Shown here: positions 16,710 to 25,144 of the stretch, piece after piece
How the letters are laid out: each line of letters opens with the position of its first letter
Position numbering within the stretch: the stretch's first letter is position 1
Assembly: GCF_000382425.1 (NCBI RefSeq)
Contig: NZ_KB908302.1
Coordinates: forward strand, 1 to 64,000
Length of the DNA stretch: 64,000 nt
Direction: 5' to 3'
DNA from: Empedobacter brevis NBRC 14943 = ATCC 43319
Lineage (GTDB): Bacteria; Bacteroidota; Bacteroidia; Flavobacteriales; Weeksellaceae
Translations under genes and position numbers: made by a program
The notes under the pieces: generated by a model
The model's database searches: none
What the model saw: only the letters and a program-made list of their open reading frames with translations
Told to the model about the DNA's origin: nothing

Positions 16710-16757
16710 TTAATTTCTGTAGGAAAAGATATTAAATGACTTAATCTCAAAAATAAA

Positions 16758-17330
16758 ATGGAAAATATTTCAAAATTATTTATTAAAAATATGGTTTGTC
16801 ATCGCTGTAAAGTGGTTGTAGGTCGAATTTTGAAGATGAATAACATCGAAGCAAATCATATCGAATTAGGAGAAGTTGAGTTGAAAAATCCAATCGATTC
16901 GAAGCAGTTAGAAATGGTTAGAAATGAATTGGAAGAGGTTGGTTTCGAGCTGATTGATGATAAGCGTAGTAAGTTAATTGAACAAATAAAGACATTAATT
17001 ATCCAATTGGTTCACCAGGAAAATAATGAACTGAAGGTGAATTTATCCGATTATTTAAGTGAGCAAACGAAATTGGATTATAAATACATTTCGAATCTTT
17101 TTTCGGAAATGGAAGCACAAACAATTGAAAAATATTTTATCCAGCAAAAAATAGAAAAGGTAAAAGAGTTGATGATTTATGATGAGTTATCATTGAGTGA
17201 AATTGCTTTTCAATTGAATTATTCGAGTGTGGCACATCTTAGTGCACAATTCAAAAAAGTAACAGGTTTGACGCCTTCTGTTTTCAAACAATTGAGCAAA
17301 CATACGCGTAGGGCTATTGATAAAATTTAA
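16758..17330 (+). CDS. HMA-like domain fused to AraC DNA-binding domain
   Basis: 190 residues. The first 75 or so look like a ferredoxin-like heavy-metal-associated fold: FIKNMVCHRCKVVVGRIL, with the metal pair C14-x-x-C17, and then ELEEVGFELIDD. The C-terminal 100 hold the AraC helices (KVKELMIYDELSLSEIAFQL, then AHLSAQFKKVTGLTPSVFK). Such proteins sense copper or another soft metal and regulate the following genes. Ten bases separate it from the DUF3347 gene. It is probably the copper sensor of this operon. Confidence 0.78.
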   Translation: MENISKLFIKNMVCHRCKVVVGRILKMNNIEANHIELGEVELKNPIDSKQLEMVRNELEEVGFELIDDKRSKLIEQIKTLIIQLVHQENNELKVNLSDYLSEQTKLDYKYISNLFSEMEAQTIEKYFIQQKIEKVKELMIYDELSLSEIAFQLNYSSVAHLSAQFKKVTGLTPSVFKQLSKHTRRAIDKI

Positions 17331-17340
17331 ATTTTAAGTC

Positions 17341-18168
17341 ATGAAAAAATACAGTCTTTTATTTATCGGAAGTTTTCTTGCATTTTCGGTAAATGCACAG
17401 TTTAAGAACCAGGAAACACAACAATTTCTGATCAAAGGAAATTGCAGTAATGCCAAAGAATTGATTGAAAAAGCAGGGAATCAATCTAAAATATCCAAAG
17501 TTGATTATAATGCTGCGACACAAACAGCGTCAATTTCGTACAATAAAACAAAAACTAACTCGAGTGAAATTTTAAAAAAAATCGCTTTAGCAGGATTTGA
17601 TAATTCAGAATATATGGCACCTGATGAGGCTTATGCTAAATTAACAAAGGACTGTCAATATAAACGTGATAAAAAAATGACAATGAATCATCAAGAAATG
17701 GATCATTCGAATCATAATCATCAAGTAGAATCTGCTCAAAATAAGAATCAATTGTCTCAAGTTTTCGATACTTATTTCTTGTTGAAAGACGCATTTGTAA
17801 AAGCGAATGAAAGTGAAATTTCAAAACAAATTGCAACATTCTCGAGAACTGTTTCTGCTGTGGAAATGGGAAAATTATCGCAAGAATCTCATCTTGTTTG
17901 GATGGAAGTCCTGAAGGATTTAGAAACAACTTCGAACCAATTGATACAAGAAAAAAATATCGACAAGCAGCGCGGAATATTTGCAAAATTAACTGAACCC
18001 ATATACAAATTAGCGAAAAAATCAGCTTTGGGATATCCCGTTTATTATCAAAATTGTCCGATGTTTAATGGAGGTTCAAACTGGTTGAGTAAAGAAGAGA
18101 CGATTAAAAATCCATTTTACGGAAATATAATGCTGACATGTGGAAGTACAGTTGAACAATTGAAATAA
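17341..18168 (+). CDS. periplasmic HMA-like + DUF3347 protein
   Basis: 275 residues. A signal peptide (MKKYSLLFIGSFLAFSVNAQ) is followed by a heavy-metal-associated-like fold in which the usual GMTCxxC is replaced by GNCSNA, leaving one cysteine. Then comes a His-rich linker (MTMNHQEMDHSNHNH) and a DUF3347 domain (about 135-240). The end, YQNCPMFNGGSNWLSKEE and NPFYGNIMLTCG, is the conserved Cys/Met/His tail seen in DUF3347 proteins of copper efflux systems. It lies between the metal regulator and the lipoprotein. Function is probably copper binding in the periplasm. Confidence 0.78.
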   Translation: MKKYSLLFIGSFLAFSVNAQFKNQETQQFLIKGNCSNAKELIEKAGNQSKISKVDYNAATQTASISYNKTKTNSSEILKKIALAGFDNSEYMAPDEAYAKLTKDCQYKRDKKMTMNHQEMDHSNHNHQVESAQNKNQLSQVFDTYFLLKDAFVKANESEISKQIATFSRTVSAVEMGKLSQESHLVWMEVLKDLETTSNQLIQEKNIDKQRGIFAKLTEPIYKLAKKSALGYPVYYQNCPMFNGGSNWLSKEETIKNPFYGNIMLTCGSTVEQLK

Positions 18169-18176
18169 GAAATTGA

Positions 18177-18611
18177 ATGAAAATGAAGAAATTAAAAATA
18201 GTACTAAGTGTTTCGATTTTGAGTGTTTTTGTTTTAACATCTTGTCAAAATAAAGAGGAATCAAAAGAAGTTACTCATGCAGAGCATGCAACTGAAAAGA
18301 GTCAAGAACCACAAGTTTTGGCTTATAATGTTGGGGATAAAGTACCCAATAATCAGGTTTGTATGGTGAATAATGCATACATGGGAAAAGACCAATTTGA
18401 AGTTCCTTATGATGGTAAAACATACTATGGGTGTTGTAATATGTGTGTGGAACGAATTCCAAATGACGAAACTGCCCGAAAAGCAACAGACCCTTTCACA
18501 GGAAAACAGATAGACAAGGCGAATGCGTATATCGTGTTGAAAGATCAGATAGGAAATGTTGATTATTTTGAAAATGAAGATAATTACAAAAAGTTCAGTC
18601 AACTAAAATAA
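18177..18611 (+). CDS. copper-operon lipoprotein with Cys/Met cluster
   Basis: 144 residues. The lipobox is LTSC (Cys near 23), after a basic start (MKMKKLK). A His/Glu patch THAEHATEK follows. The core has QVCMVNNAYMG and then YYGCCNMCVERIP, four cysteines that look like a metal site. I have seen this layout called MlpB-like in this phylum, but I am not certain of the family. It begins nine bases after the DUF3347 gene and ends four bases before the multicopper oxidase gene, so all four are one operon. Confidence 0.65.
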   Translation: MKMKKLKIVLSVSILSVFVLTSCQNKEESKEVTHAEHATEKSQEPQVLAYNVGDKVPNNQVCMVNNAYMGKDQFEVPYDGKTYYGCCNMCVERIPNDETARKATDPFTGKQIDKANAYIVLKDQIGNVDYFENEDNYKKFSQLK

Positions 18612-18614
18612 TCA

Positions 18615-20858
18615 TTGGATATGAGAAAATTACTTTGCCTACTTTTTGTTTCTTCGGTTATTATTTTGCAAGCTCAGAAACGCGTTGAATATGATTTGTA
18701 TGTCCGTGATACAATTGTTAATTTTTCAGGAAAAGAAAAAAGAGCGATTGCAGTAAACGGGCAAATTCCGATGCCTACGCTAGAGTTTACAGAAGGAGAT
18801 AATGCTGTAATTAGAGTACATAATGAGTTGAAAGAGGAAACGTCATTGCATTGGCATGGTGTATGGTTGCCGAATAAGGAAGATGGTGTACCCATGTTAA
18901 CGCAAATGGGCATTAAACCTGGAGAAACGTATACTTATTCTTTTCCGATTATTCAAAATGGAACACATTGGTATCACAGCCATTCAGGATATCAGGAACA
19001 AATCGGGATGTATGGATCGATGATTTTAAAGAAACGAGAAAACGACCCCACTTTTCGAAAAGGAATTGATGATTTACCAACGATTCCGGTAATGTTAAGT
19101 GAATGGACAGATCTTAATCCAAAAAATATTCAACGAATGTTGCATAATGCAAACGATTGGGCCGGAATAAAAAAAGGTTCAACGCAAAGTTATGCTGAAG
19201 CAATTAGAGAAGGTCATTTCAAAACAAAGTTAACCAACGAATGGAAGCGAATGTTGGCAATGGATGTGAGTGACGTTTACTACGAGAAATTTCTGATAAA
19301 TGCTGAAAATGAAAGTCAGTTAAAGCAATTTAAAGCCGGCGATAAAGTTCGTTTACGAATTTCAAACGGAGGAGCATCTACGTATTTCTGGCTGCGTTAT
19401 GCAGGAGGAAAAATTACGGTTGTTGCAAACGACGGAAACGATGTAGAACCATTGGAGGTTGACAGGTTGATAATTGGTGTTTCTGAAACATATGATGTTG
19501 TGGTAACAGTTCCGGAAGGAGGATTGTCATACGAATTTCAGGCGACTTCTGAGGATAGAACAGGTTCGGCTTCGTTATTCATCGGAGAAGGAAAGAAACA
19601 ATTGATGGAGCCACTTCCTAAATTGAAATATTTCGAAGGAATGAAAATGATGAACGACATGATGAACATGGATGGAACGATGAATGAAATGGGAATGAAA
19701 ATGAGTTTGCAGCAGATGGATATGAATACGGTTATGTATCCTGAAATTACGGGAGAGGCAAAGAAGAAATCCAAAAAATCTCCAAAGCAATCATCAGAAA
19801 TGACCGAAATGGATCATTCTACACATGGAAATTCGTCTTCAACGATTACGACTTTAAATTATGGAATGTTAAAAGCTCCGGAAAATACAGAACTTCCGAA
19901 AGATGCTCCGGTTAGAGAATTGCGATTTGAATTAACGGGAAATATGAACCGTTATGTATGGAGTATGGACAATAAAGTATTTTCTGAAACAGATAAAATT
20001 CCGGTTAAAAAGGGTGAAATTTTACGCATTACCTTGTATAATAATTCGATGATGCGCCATCCAATGCATTTACATGGCTTCGATTTTCGTGTCATCAATA
20101 AAAATGGGGAATATTCACCATTAAAAAATGTATTGGACATTATGCCAATGGAGACAAATGTAATCGAATTTGAAGCAAACACAGAAGGAGACTGGTTCTT
20201 CCATTGTCACATTTTATACCATATGATGGCAGGAATGAACCGTGTTTTTGAGGTAGGAGATTACAAAAATCCGAATTTACCGAATAAAAAACACGCCTAT
20301 AAAATGTTGCAAATGGAAAGTAATATGAAACATATGATGGCTGAAAATGATTTTGCTACAAATGGTTTGGATGGGACATTTATGGTACAAGATGCACGTT
20401 GGGCACTAACTTCGGAATGGAGTATTGGCTATAAACCTGAACATGGGTATGAGGTTGAAACACATTTGGGAAGATTCTTAGATAGAAATCAATGGTTTCA
20501 GGTTTTTGTTGGATTTGATTGGAATCAACACACAAAATTGGCAGAACATGGAAATATAGAGAAAAATATTTTTGGACAGCAAACGGATCGAAACAAAGGT
20601 TTATTCAGTGCGGGATTTGTGTATAAATTACCCATGTTGATTGATTTCCAGGCCGAAGTATATCATACAGGAAAATTTAGATTGCAGTTTATGCGAGAAG
20701 ATATTCCAATTTCTAAACGAGTTCGGGCAGGTTTTATGTGGAATACAGATAAAGAATATATGGGGGAATTGAGTTATATCCTCAATAGAAATATGCATAT
20801 CCGGACACATTATGACAGTGATATGGGATTTGGTGTAGGACTGAGACTAGTTTATTAA
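18615..20858 (+). CDS. multicopper oxidase with C-terminal barrel-like domain
   Basis: 747 residues. After a signal peptide come the copper motifs HWHG (about 78), HWYHSH (about 117), HPMHLHGF (about 481) and HCHILYHMMAGM (about 530), so all type 1, 2 and 3 ligands are present. A Met-rich stretch (residues about 341-375) and a His stretch resemble CopA. The last 160 residues (from about 585) carry EWSIGYKPEHGYEVETHLG, LDRNQWFQVFVGFDWN and end in GFGVGLRLVY, which resembles the outer-membrane CopB barrel. The fusion suggests a CopA-CopB fusion protein. It oxidises Cu(I) or protects the periplasm from copper. It is the last gene of the operon. Confidence 0.85.
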   Translation: MDMRKLLCLLFVSSVIILQAQKRVEYDLYVRDTIVNFSGKEKRAIAVNGQIPMPTLEFTEGDNAVIRVHNELKEETSLHWHGVWLPNKEDGVPMLTQMGIKPGETYTYSFPIIQNGTHWYHSHSGYQEQIGMYGSMILKKRENDPTFRKGIDDLPTIPVMLSEWTDLNPKNIQRMLHNANDWAGIKKGSTQSYAEAIREGHFKTKLTNEWKRMLAMDVSDVYYEKFLINAENESQLKQFKAGDKVRLRISNGGASTYFWLRYAGGKITVVANDGNDVEPLEVDRLIIGVSETYDVVVTVPEGGLSYEFQATSEDRTGSASLFIGEGKKQLMEPLPKLKYFEGMKMMNDMMNMDGTMNEMGMKMSLQQMDMNTVMYPEITGEAKKKSKKSPKQSSEMTEMDHSTHGNSSSTITTLNYGMLKAPENTELPKDAPVRELRFELTGNMNRYVWSMDNKVFSETDKIPVKKGEILRITLYNNSMMRHPMHLHGFDFRVINKNGEYSPLKNVLDIMPMETNVIEFEANTEGDWFFHCHILYHMMAGMNRVFEVGDYKNPNLPNKKHAYKMLQMESNMKHMMAENDFATNGLDGTFMVQDARWALTSEWSIGYKPEHGYEVETHLGRFLDRNQWFQVFVGFDWNQHTKLAEHGNIEKNIFGQQTDRNKGLFSAGFVYKLPMLIDFQAEVYHTGKFRLQFMREDIPISKRVRAGFMWNTDKEYMGELSYILNRNMHIRTHYDSDMGFGVGLRLVY

Positions 20859-20920
20859 TAACAAAGAATAAGGGAATGATAGATTGTATGTAAAACAACG
20901 TTCAACTATATTACAAATGT

Positions 20921-20958
20921 CGAGGTTGACTTAATTTTTAAGTCAATCTCGATTTTTT
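20921..20958 (+). terminator. terminator of the copper operon
   Basis: CGAGGTTGACTTA at 20921-20933 pairs with TAAGTCAATCTCG at 20939-20951, with G-U pairs, and a T-run follows. Confidence 0.85.
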
Positions 20959-21038
20959 TATGAAAGAAAGTTTATAATTGGTTTATTTTGTGCGACTTAA
21001 TATTTTTATAAAATATGATTTATATCTTATTTATATAG

Positions 21039-21080
21039 ATTTAGTCTAAATAAATTATTATTTTATTTAGAATTATTCTA
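21039..21080 (+). promoter_or_regulatory. two dyads in front of the TonB operon
   Basis: ATTTAGTCTAAAT at 21039-21051 and TAGAATTATTCTA at 21068-21080 are near-perfect dyads. They are 29 bp apart centre to centre. They overlap the likely -33 region and the start of the -7 element at 21079-21086. They resemble metal-dependent repressor sites (Fur or DtxR type), but the regulator cannot be named from sequence. Confidence 0.5.
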
Positions 21081-21086
21081 CATTTG
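21079..21086 (+). promoter_or_regulatory. -7 element of the TonB operon
   Basis: TACATTTG matches TAnnTTTG, 20 bases before the ATG at 21107. The downstream dyad overlaps its first two bases. Confidence 0.55.
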
Positions 21087-21106
21087 CCATCTTCAAAAAT
21101 AGGTGG

Positions 21107-23878
21107 ATGTCGTTTTATTTTATAAAAAATAAATTATTAGTGGTTGTATTTGGTTGTTTATCAGCTGGTTTGTGTGCGCAGGAAACAGATAAACAATTGA
21201 CAATTCATGTAATGGATACAGATAGTATTTCTTTACAACAAGTAACTATTTTATTGGACAATAAAAAAATAATCACGACTGATGAAAAGGGGTATGCAAA
21301 AGTTAATTTGCCGGAAGGGAAGTACACTTTGCAGCTTTCACATGCAGCCTATGAAAATAAAGAGATTCCTGTAGATCTTTCCAAAGATCTTTTTTTAACA
21401 CCAGTACTTGTTTCCAATAATATAGCGTTACAAGAAGTGGTTTTTACAGCAAAAGAAGACAAAGGACTAACTTCAAAATCTGTTATAACGAGAAAAGCAA
21501 TGGAGCATTTGCAGCCATCTAGTTTTTCTGATTTGATGGAATTATTACCTGGAGGATTGGCTAAAACGCCAAACCTGACTTTGAGAAATAGAGCGTTAAT
21601 AAGGGAAAGTGGTGGAGTACCGACTAATTATGGCTCTTCTTCATTAGGAATTCAATTTATGGTAGATGATAATATTCTCAATACCAATTCGGATATGCAA
21701 CGTTCGTTAAATGAAGGGCATATGTCTTATGCAGATAAAGATCGTACCAATATTTCTACAGGTATTGACATGAGAAGTATTTCTACCAATGATATTGAAA
21801 AAGTTGAAATAATAAGGGGAATACCTTCTGCAGAATATGGTGATTTAACAACCGGATTAATAAAAATAGAACGAAAAATAGGACAATCTCCTTTACAAGC
21901 TAGGTTAAAAGTAGATGGCTATAGTAAACAATATTATATTGGAAAAGGTTTTAAGGTAAAAGATAATTGGAGTGTGATGACTTCTTTTGATTTGATGAAT
22001 GCAAAATCAGATCCAAGTGATGAAACTCAAAATTATCAACGTATATCGGCTTCTGTTCGTTCAGATGTAAAATTAAAACTGTTTGATTATCCACTAAGAT
22101 GGAAGACCAATCTTGATTTTTGGGGAAACTTAGATAATGTAAAATTGGATCCGGATAATGCAAATGCAGCAACAGATTCGTATAAATCCTATAGAAGAAG
22201 AATAAGTATTGCAAATAATTTTGTTTACACTTTGCCAAAAAGTTTTTTCTTCCAAGATGTAACATTCAATACTTCTTTGCAACAAGGGTTAGATCGAATA
22301 GAACAAACCCAGTTTATACAATATTCAGGTCCTCGGGCACTGTCAATCTCAACACAAGAAGGTGAAAATGTTGGTATTTATGCCAAACCAAGTTTTATTG
22401 CAAATTATATGACTGATGGTAAACCATTGGACATGAATGCGAGATTTCGTGCAAGTGGAAAACGCGCTTTGTTTGGAATAATGCAACATACCTACGAATT
22501 TGGAGGGGATTGGCGATACAGTAAGAATAATGGTAAAGGAGATGTATATGATGTCACCCAACCACCAAGCCCAAGTATGTCCACTCGTCCAAGAGCATTC
22601 AAAGATATTCCGGCAACACAAAATTTAGCACTTTTTCTAGGAGATAGAATTGATTATAAGTTAGATCAACATAAGTTTACGTTATACGGAGGTTTGAGGG
22701 TTAGTAAATTACTTGGTGTAGATCGTTCTTACGCAATAAGTGACCAAGTGTTTGTAGAACCACGTATTAATCTTCAATACGGATTACCGCAATTTATGAT
22801 TGCCGGGAAACCTCTTCAAATAGATGTTACGATGGGATATGGACAATTTTATAAACAACCAACAACGTATTATTTGTATCCTAATCGACAATTTAAAGAT
22901 TATGTACAATTGAATTATTATCATAACGATGAGCAATATCGTTATGTTAACTACATGACATATGTACAAGATTTGGAAAATAAAGAATTGACAGCAGTTA
23001 AAAATATCAAGAAAGAAATTCGAGTAGATTTTAGTTATAACCATCATAATTTCTTTGTCTCATATTACAATGAAACGATTCGAAATGGTTTTAGATCAAC
23101 GAAGGATTATATTGTTAATTCATACAAACGATATGATGCGACAAAAGTTGATATCAATAATTGGACACCTAATGGACCAGATTTATCCAATGTACCTTAC
23201 TCTGTTGTGAGAGAGCATTCTGCTTTTGCACAGACAGAAAATGGTTCTGTGACAGATAAACAAGGAATAGAATTTCAGTACAGTACCCCTCGGTTTAAAG
23301 GGATTAATACACGTTTTACATTGAGTGGTGCTTGGTTTGAAACAAAATATTACAACGATTATCCAATTTATGAGAAACCTGATGTTTCCATTGGAGGAGT
23401 AATAGGTTCGTTCCCTTATGTAGGAATTTATGAAAATGATGACAGTTATAAAAATTCCAACCTTAACTATAACTTGATGATGGATACGTATGTTCCGAGT
23501 TTAGATTTAACTTTTTCGGCATCAATACAAGGGTCAATTTTTACGCATCAAATTCGTAAAAAAATAATTGATACTCCAATAGCCTATATTGATTTAGACG
23601 GACAAAGTCATCCATTTTTGGATGCAGATAGATCAGATCTTTATAAACAATGGTTAATTAGAAGTGTAGCAAAATCGAATCCTTTGTCTCGTAAAGCCAG
23701 CTATGATATAAATGTTAATTTCAAAGTGACAAAAAGTATTTACAAAGATTTGAGAGCTTCTATGTTTGTGACACGTATTTATAGTTACGATCATCCATAC
23801 TATTTTAACAATATTAAGGTTGACACAGCACAAAAATTAGCGCCCTATTTTGGAATGGAAATCAATTATAATTTTTAA
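21107..23878 (+). CDS. TonB-dependent outer-membrane receptor
   Basis: 923 residues. A signal peptide (ends near SAGLCAQ, about 24) is followed by a carboxypeptidase-like regulatory domain (about 28-105). The plug domain starts near VITRKAMEHLQPSSFSDL, with IEKVEIIRGIPSAEYGDLTTG at about 232-252. A long beta-barrel ends in MEINYNF, with a C-terminal Phe. It imports a metal chelate or other large ligand using TonB energy. No SusD partner is adjacent, so it is not a typical polysaccharide-utilisation pair. The three genes after it are in one operon. The dyads at the promoter suggest metal control. Confidence 0.9.
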   Translation: MSFYFIKNKLLVVVFGCLSAGLCAQETDKQLTIHVMDTDSISLQQVTILLDNKKIITTDEKGYAKVNLPEGKYTLQLSHAAYENKEIPVDLSKDLFLTPVLVSNNIALQEVVFTAKEDKGLTSKSVITRKAMEHLQPSSFSDLMELLPGGLAKTPNLTLRNRALIRESGGVPTNYGSSSLGIQFMVDDNILNTNSDMQRSLNEGHMSYADKDRTNISTGIDMRSISTNDIEKVEIIRGIPSAEYGDLTTGLIKIERKIGQSPLQARLKVDGYSKQYYIGKGFKVKDNWSVMTSFDLMNAKSDPSDETQNYQRISASVRSDVKLKLFDYPLRWKTNLDFWGNLDNVKLDPDNANAATDSYKSYRRRISIANNFVYTLPKSFFFQDVTFNTSLQQGLDRIEQTQFIQYSGPRALSISTQEGENVGIYAKPSFIANYMTDGKPLDMNARFRASGKRALFGIMQHTYEFGGDWRYSKNNGKGDVYDVTQPPSPSMSTRPRAFKDIPATQNLALFLGDRIDYKLDQHKFTLYGGLRVSKLLGVDRSYAISDQVFVEPRINLQYGLPQFMIAGKPLQIDVTMGYGQFYKQPTTYYLYPNRQFKDYVQLNYYHNDEQYRYVNYMTYVQDLENKELTAVKNIKKEIRVDFSYNHHNFFVSYYNETIRNGFRSTKDYIVNSYKRYDATKVDINNWTPNGPDLSNVPYSVVREHSAFAQTENGSVTDKQGIEFQYSTPRFKGINTRFTLSGAWFETKYYNDYPIYEKPDVSIGGVIGSFPYVGIYENDDSYKNSNLNYNLMMDTYVPSLDLTFSASIQGSIFTHQIRKKIIDTPIAYIDLDGQSHPFLDADRSDLYKQWLIRSVAKSNPLSRKASYDINVNFKVTKSIYKDLRASMFVTRIYSYDHPYYFNNIKVDTAQKLAPYFGMEINYNF

Positions 23879-23904
23879 AAATAAATGAATCAAATTAATA
23901 TAAC

Positions 23905-25131
23905 ATGAAAAAAAGATTTTTAATACTAAGCATCTTAGCTCTATCCTCTACTTATACGTTCGTCTCTTGTTCTAATGACGATAATTTTGGAACAGAAGTA
24001 GTTCAGAATAGTACATTGACAATTTCTTTTAAAGGAGATAACATCAAAACATTTAAGAAATTAGAAATTGAAGTACTTGAATTAAACACAGGTGCAAAAA
24101 CAACAAAAACTGTTGAAGATGCAAATGCGTATACATTGGAACTTCCTCAAGGATCATATAAACTGACAGTAAACGGAACAGTTGTTACAACGGCGAATGA
24201 AGAAGTGAAAATAGGAGGATCTGCTGCAGTAGATGTGAAGAGCGCTGCAGAAAATGTAACAATTTCATTGTTCATTAAACAGTTTAATGAAGATTTTATC
24301 ATTGAAGAGGCATTCTATACAGGTGTTAAAACGCCTGAAGGAAAGCCTTATAATTCAGGTCGTTATTTCAAAATTACAAATAATACAGATAAAGTATTGT
24401 ATGCAGATAAATTGATTTTAGCCCAGTCAGAGTTTGTTTCTCAAGTAAATAATAATGTAACGCCTTATCACCCGAATACAGCATTTGCAGTAAAAGGAGT
24501 AATGGTTTTACCAGGAAACGGAACTGATTATCCTGTGCAACCGGGTGACTTTTTTGTCATTGCAGATAATGCAATTAATCATAACGCCATTACAAGTACA
24601 GCATTTGATTTAAGTGCAGCTAATTTTGAGTTCCCTTCAGAAAATCCTGCATTGGGACAAGTAGATAATCCTGCTGTACCTAATGTTTCTGTTATATATT
24701 CTCAGATGAACTTTAATATGTTTTTCTTGCATAGTAGTGGGGTAGAATCTTATGCTCTTGCCCGTTTTCCGGAAGGGGAAACATCTACGACTTTCTTAGA
24801 AAAATACAAATACGATTACCAATATGTAAATTCAGCAGGTAATATTACAAAGAAAAGTACATACGAGATTCCAAATACGTGGATTGTAGACGGAATGAAT
24901 AATAGTGTACCAGATCGTTTTGCTCAATTATTATTAGGAGCTTCTATTGACGCAGGTTGGACAGGTGTTGGTGAATTCTGGAATGACGCAAGTCGTTTAG
25001 GAAAATCGGTTCGTAGACATATTTTAGGTAAAATGGAAAACGGAAAAAACGTGTACAAAGACACCAATAATTCTACTGTCGATTTTATCAAAAATGCTGA
25101 ACCAAGTTTAAAAAACGGAATTGTTCACTAA
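23905..25131 (+). CDS. DUF4876 lipoprotein
   Basis: 408 residues. The lipobox is FVSC (C22), followed by SNDDNF. The first 95 residues of the mature protein look like an Ig-type fold (the repeated NGTVVTTANEEVKIGG pattern). The rest holds the DUF4876 domain with blocks EEAFYTGVKTPEG, NSGRYFKITNNTDK and YAYYNQ-like loops, ending near the C-terminus with RHILGKMENGKNVYKDTNNS. Such proteins are surface-exposed partners of TonB receptors. The gene overlaps nothing and is 26 bases from the receptor. A ligand-capture role is inferred from this setting. Confidence 0.78.
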   Translation: MKKRFLILSILALSSTYTFVSCSNDDNFGTEVVQNSTLTISFKGDNIKTFKKLEIEVLELNTGAKTTKTVEDANAYTLELPQGSYKLTVNGTVVTTANEEVKIGGSAAVDVKSAAENVTISLFIKQFNEDFIIEEAFYTGVKTPEGKPYNSGRYFKITNNTDKVLYADKLILAQSEFVSQVNNNVTPYHPNTAFAVKGVMVLPGNGTDYPVQPGDFFVIADNAINHNAITSTAFDLSAANFEFPSENPALGQVDNPAVPNVSVIYSQMNFNMFFLHSSGVESYALARFPEGETSTTFLEKYKYDYQYVNSAGNITKKSTYEIPNTWIVDGMNNSVPDRFAQLLLGASIDAGWTGVGEFWNDASRLGKSVRRHILGKMENGKNVYKDTNNSTVDFIKNAEPSLKNGIVH

Positions 25132-25144
25132 TCAAAATCAATTA

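Noticed and set aside
17636-17986. 116-codon minus-strand frame opposite the DUF3347 gene
   Set aside because: The plus strand carries a well supported domain here; the antisense frame has no family marks.
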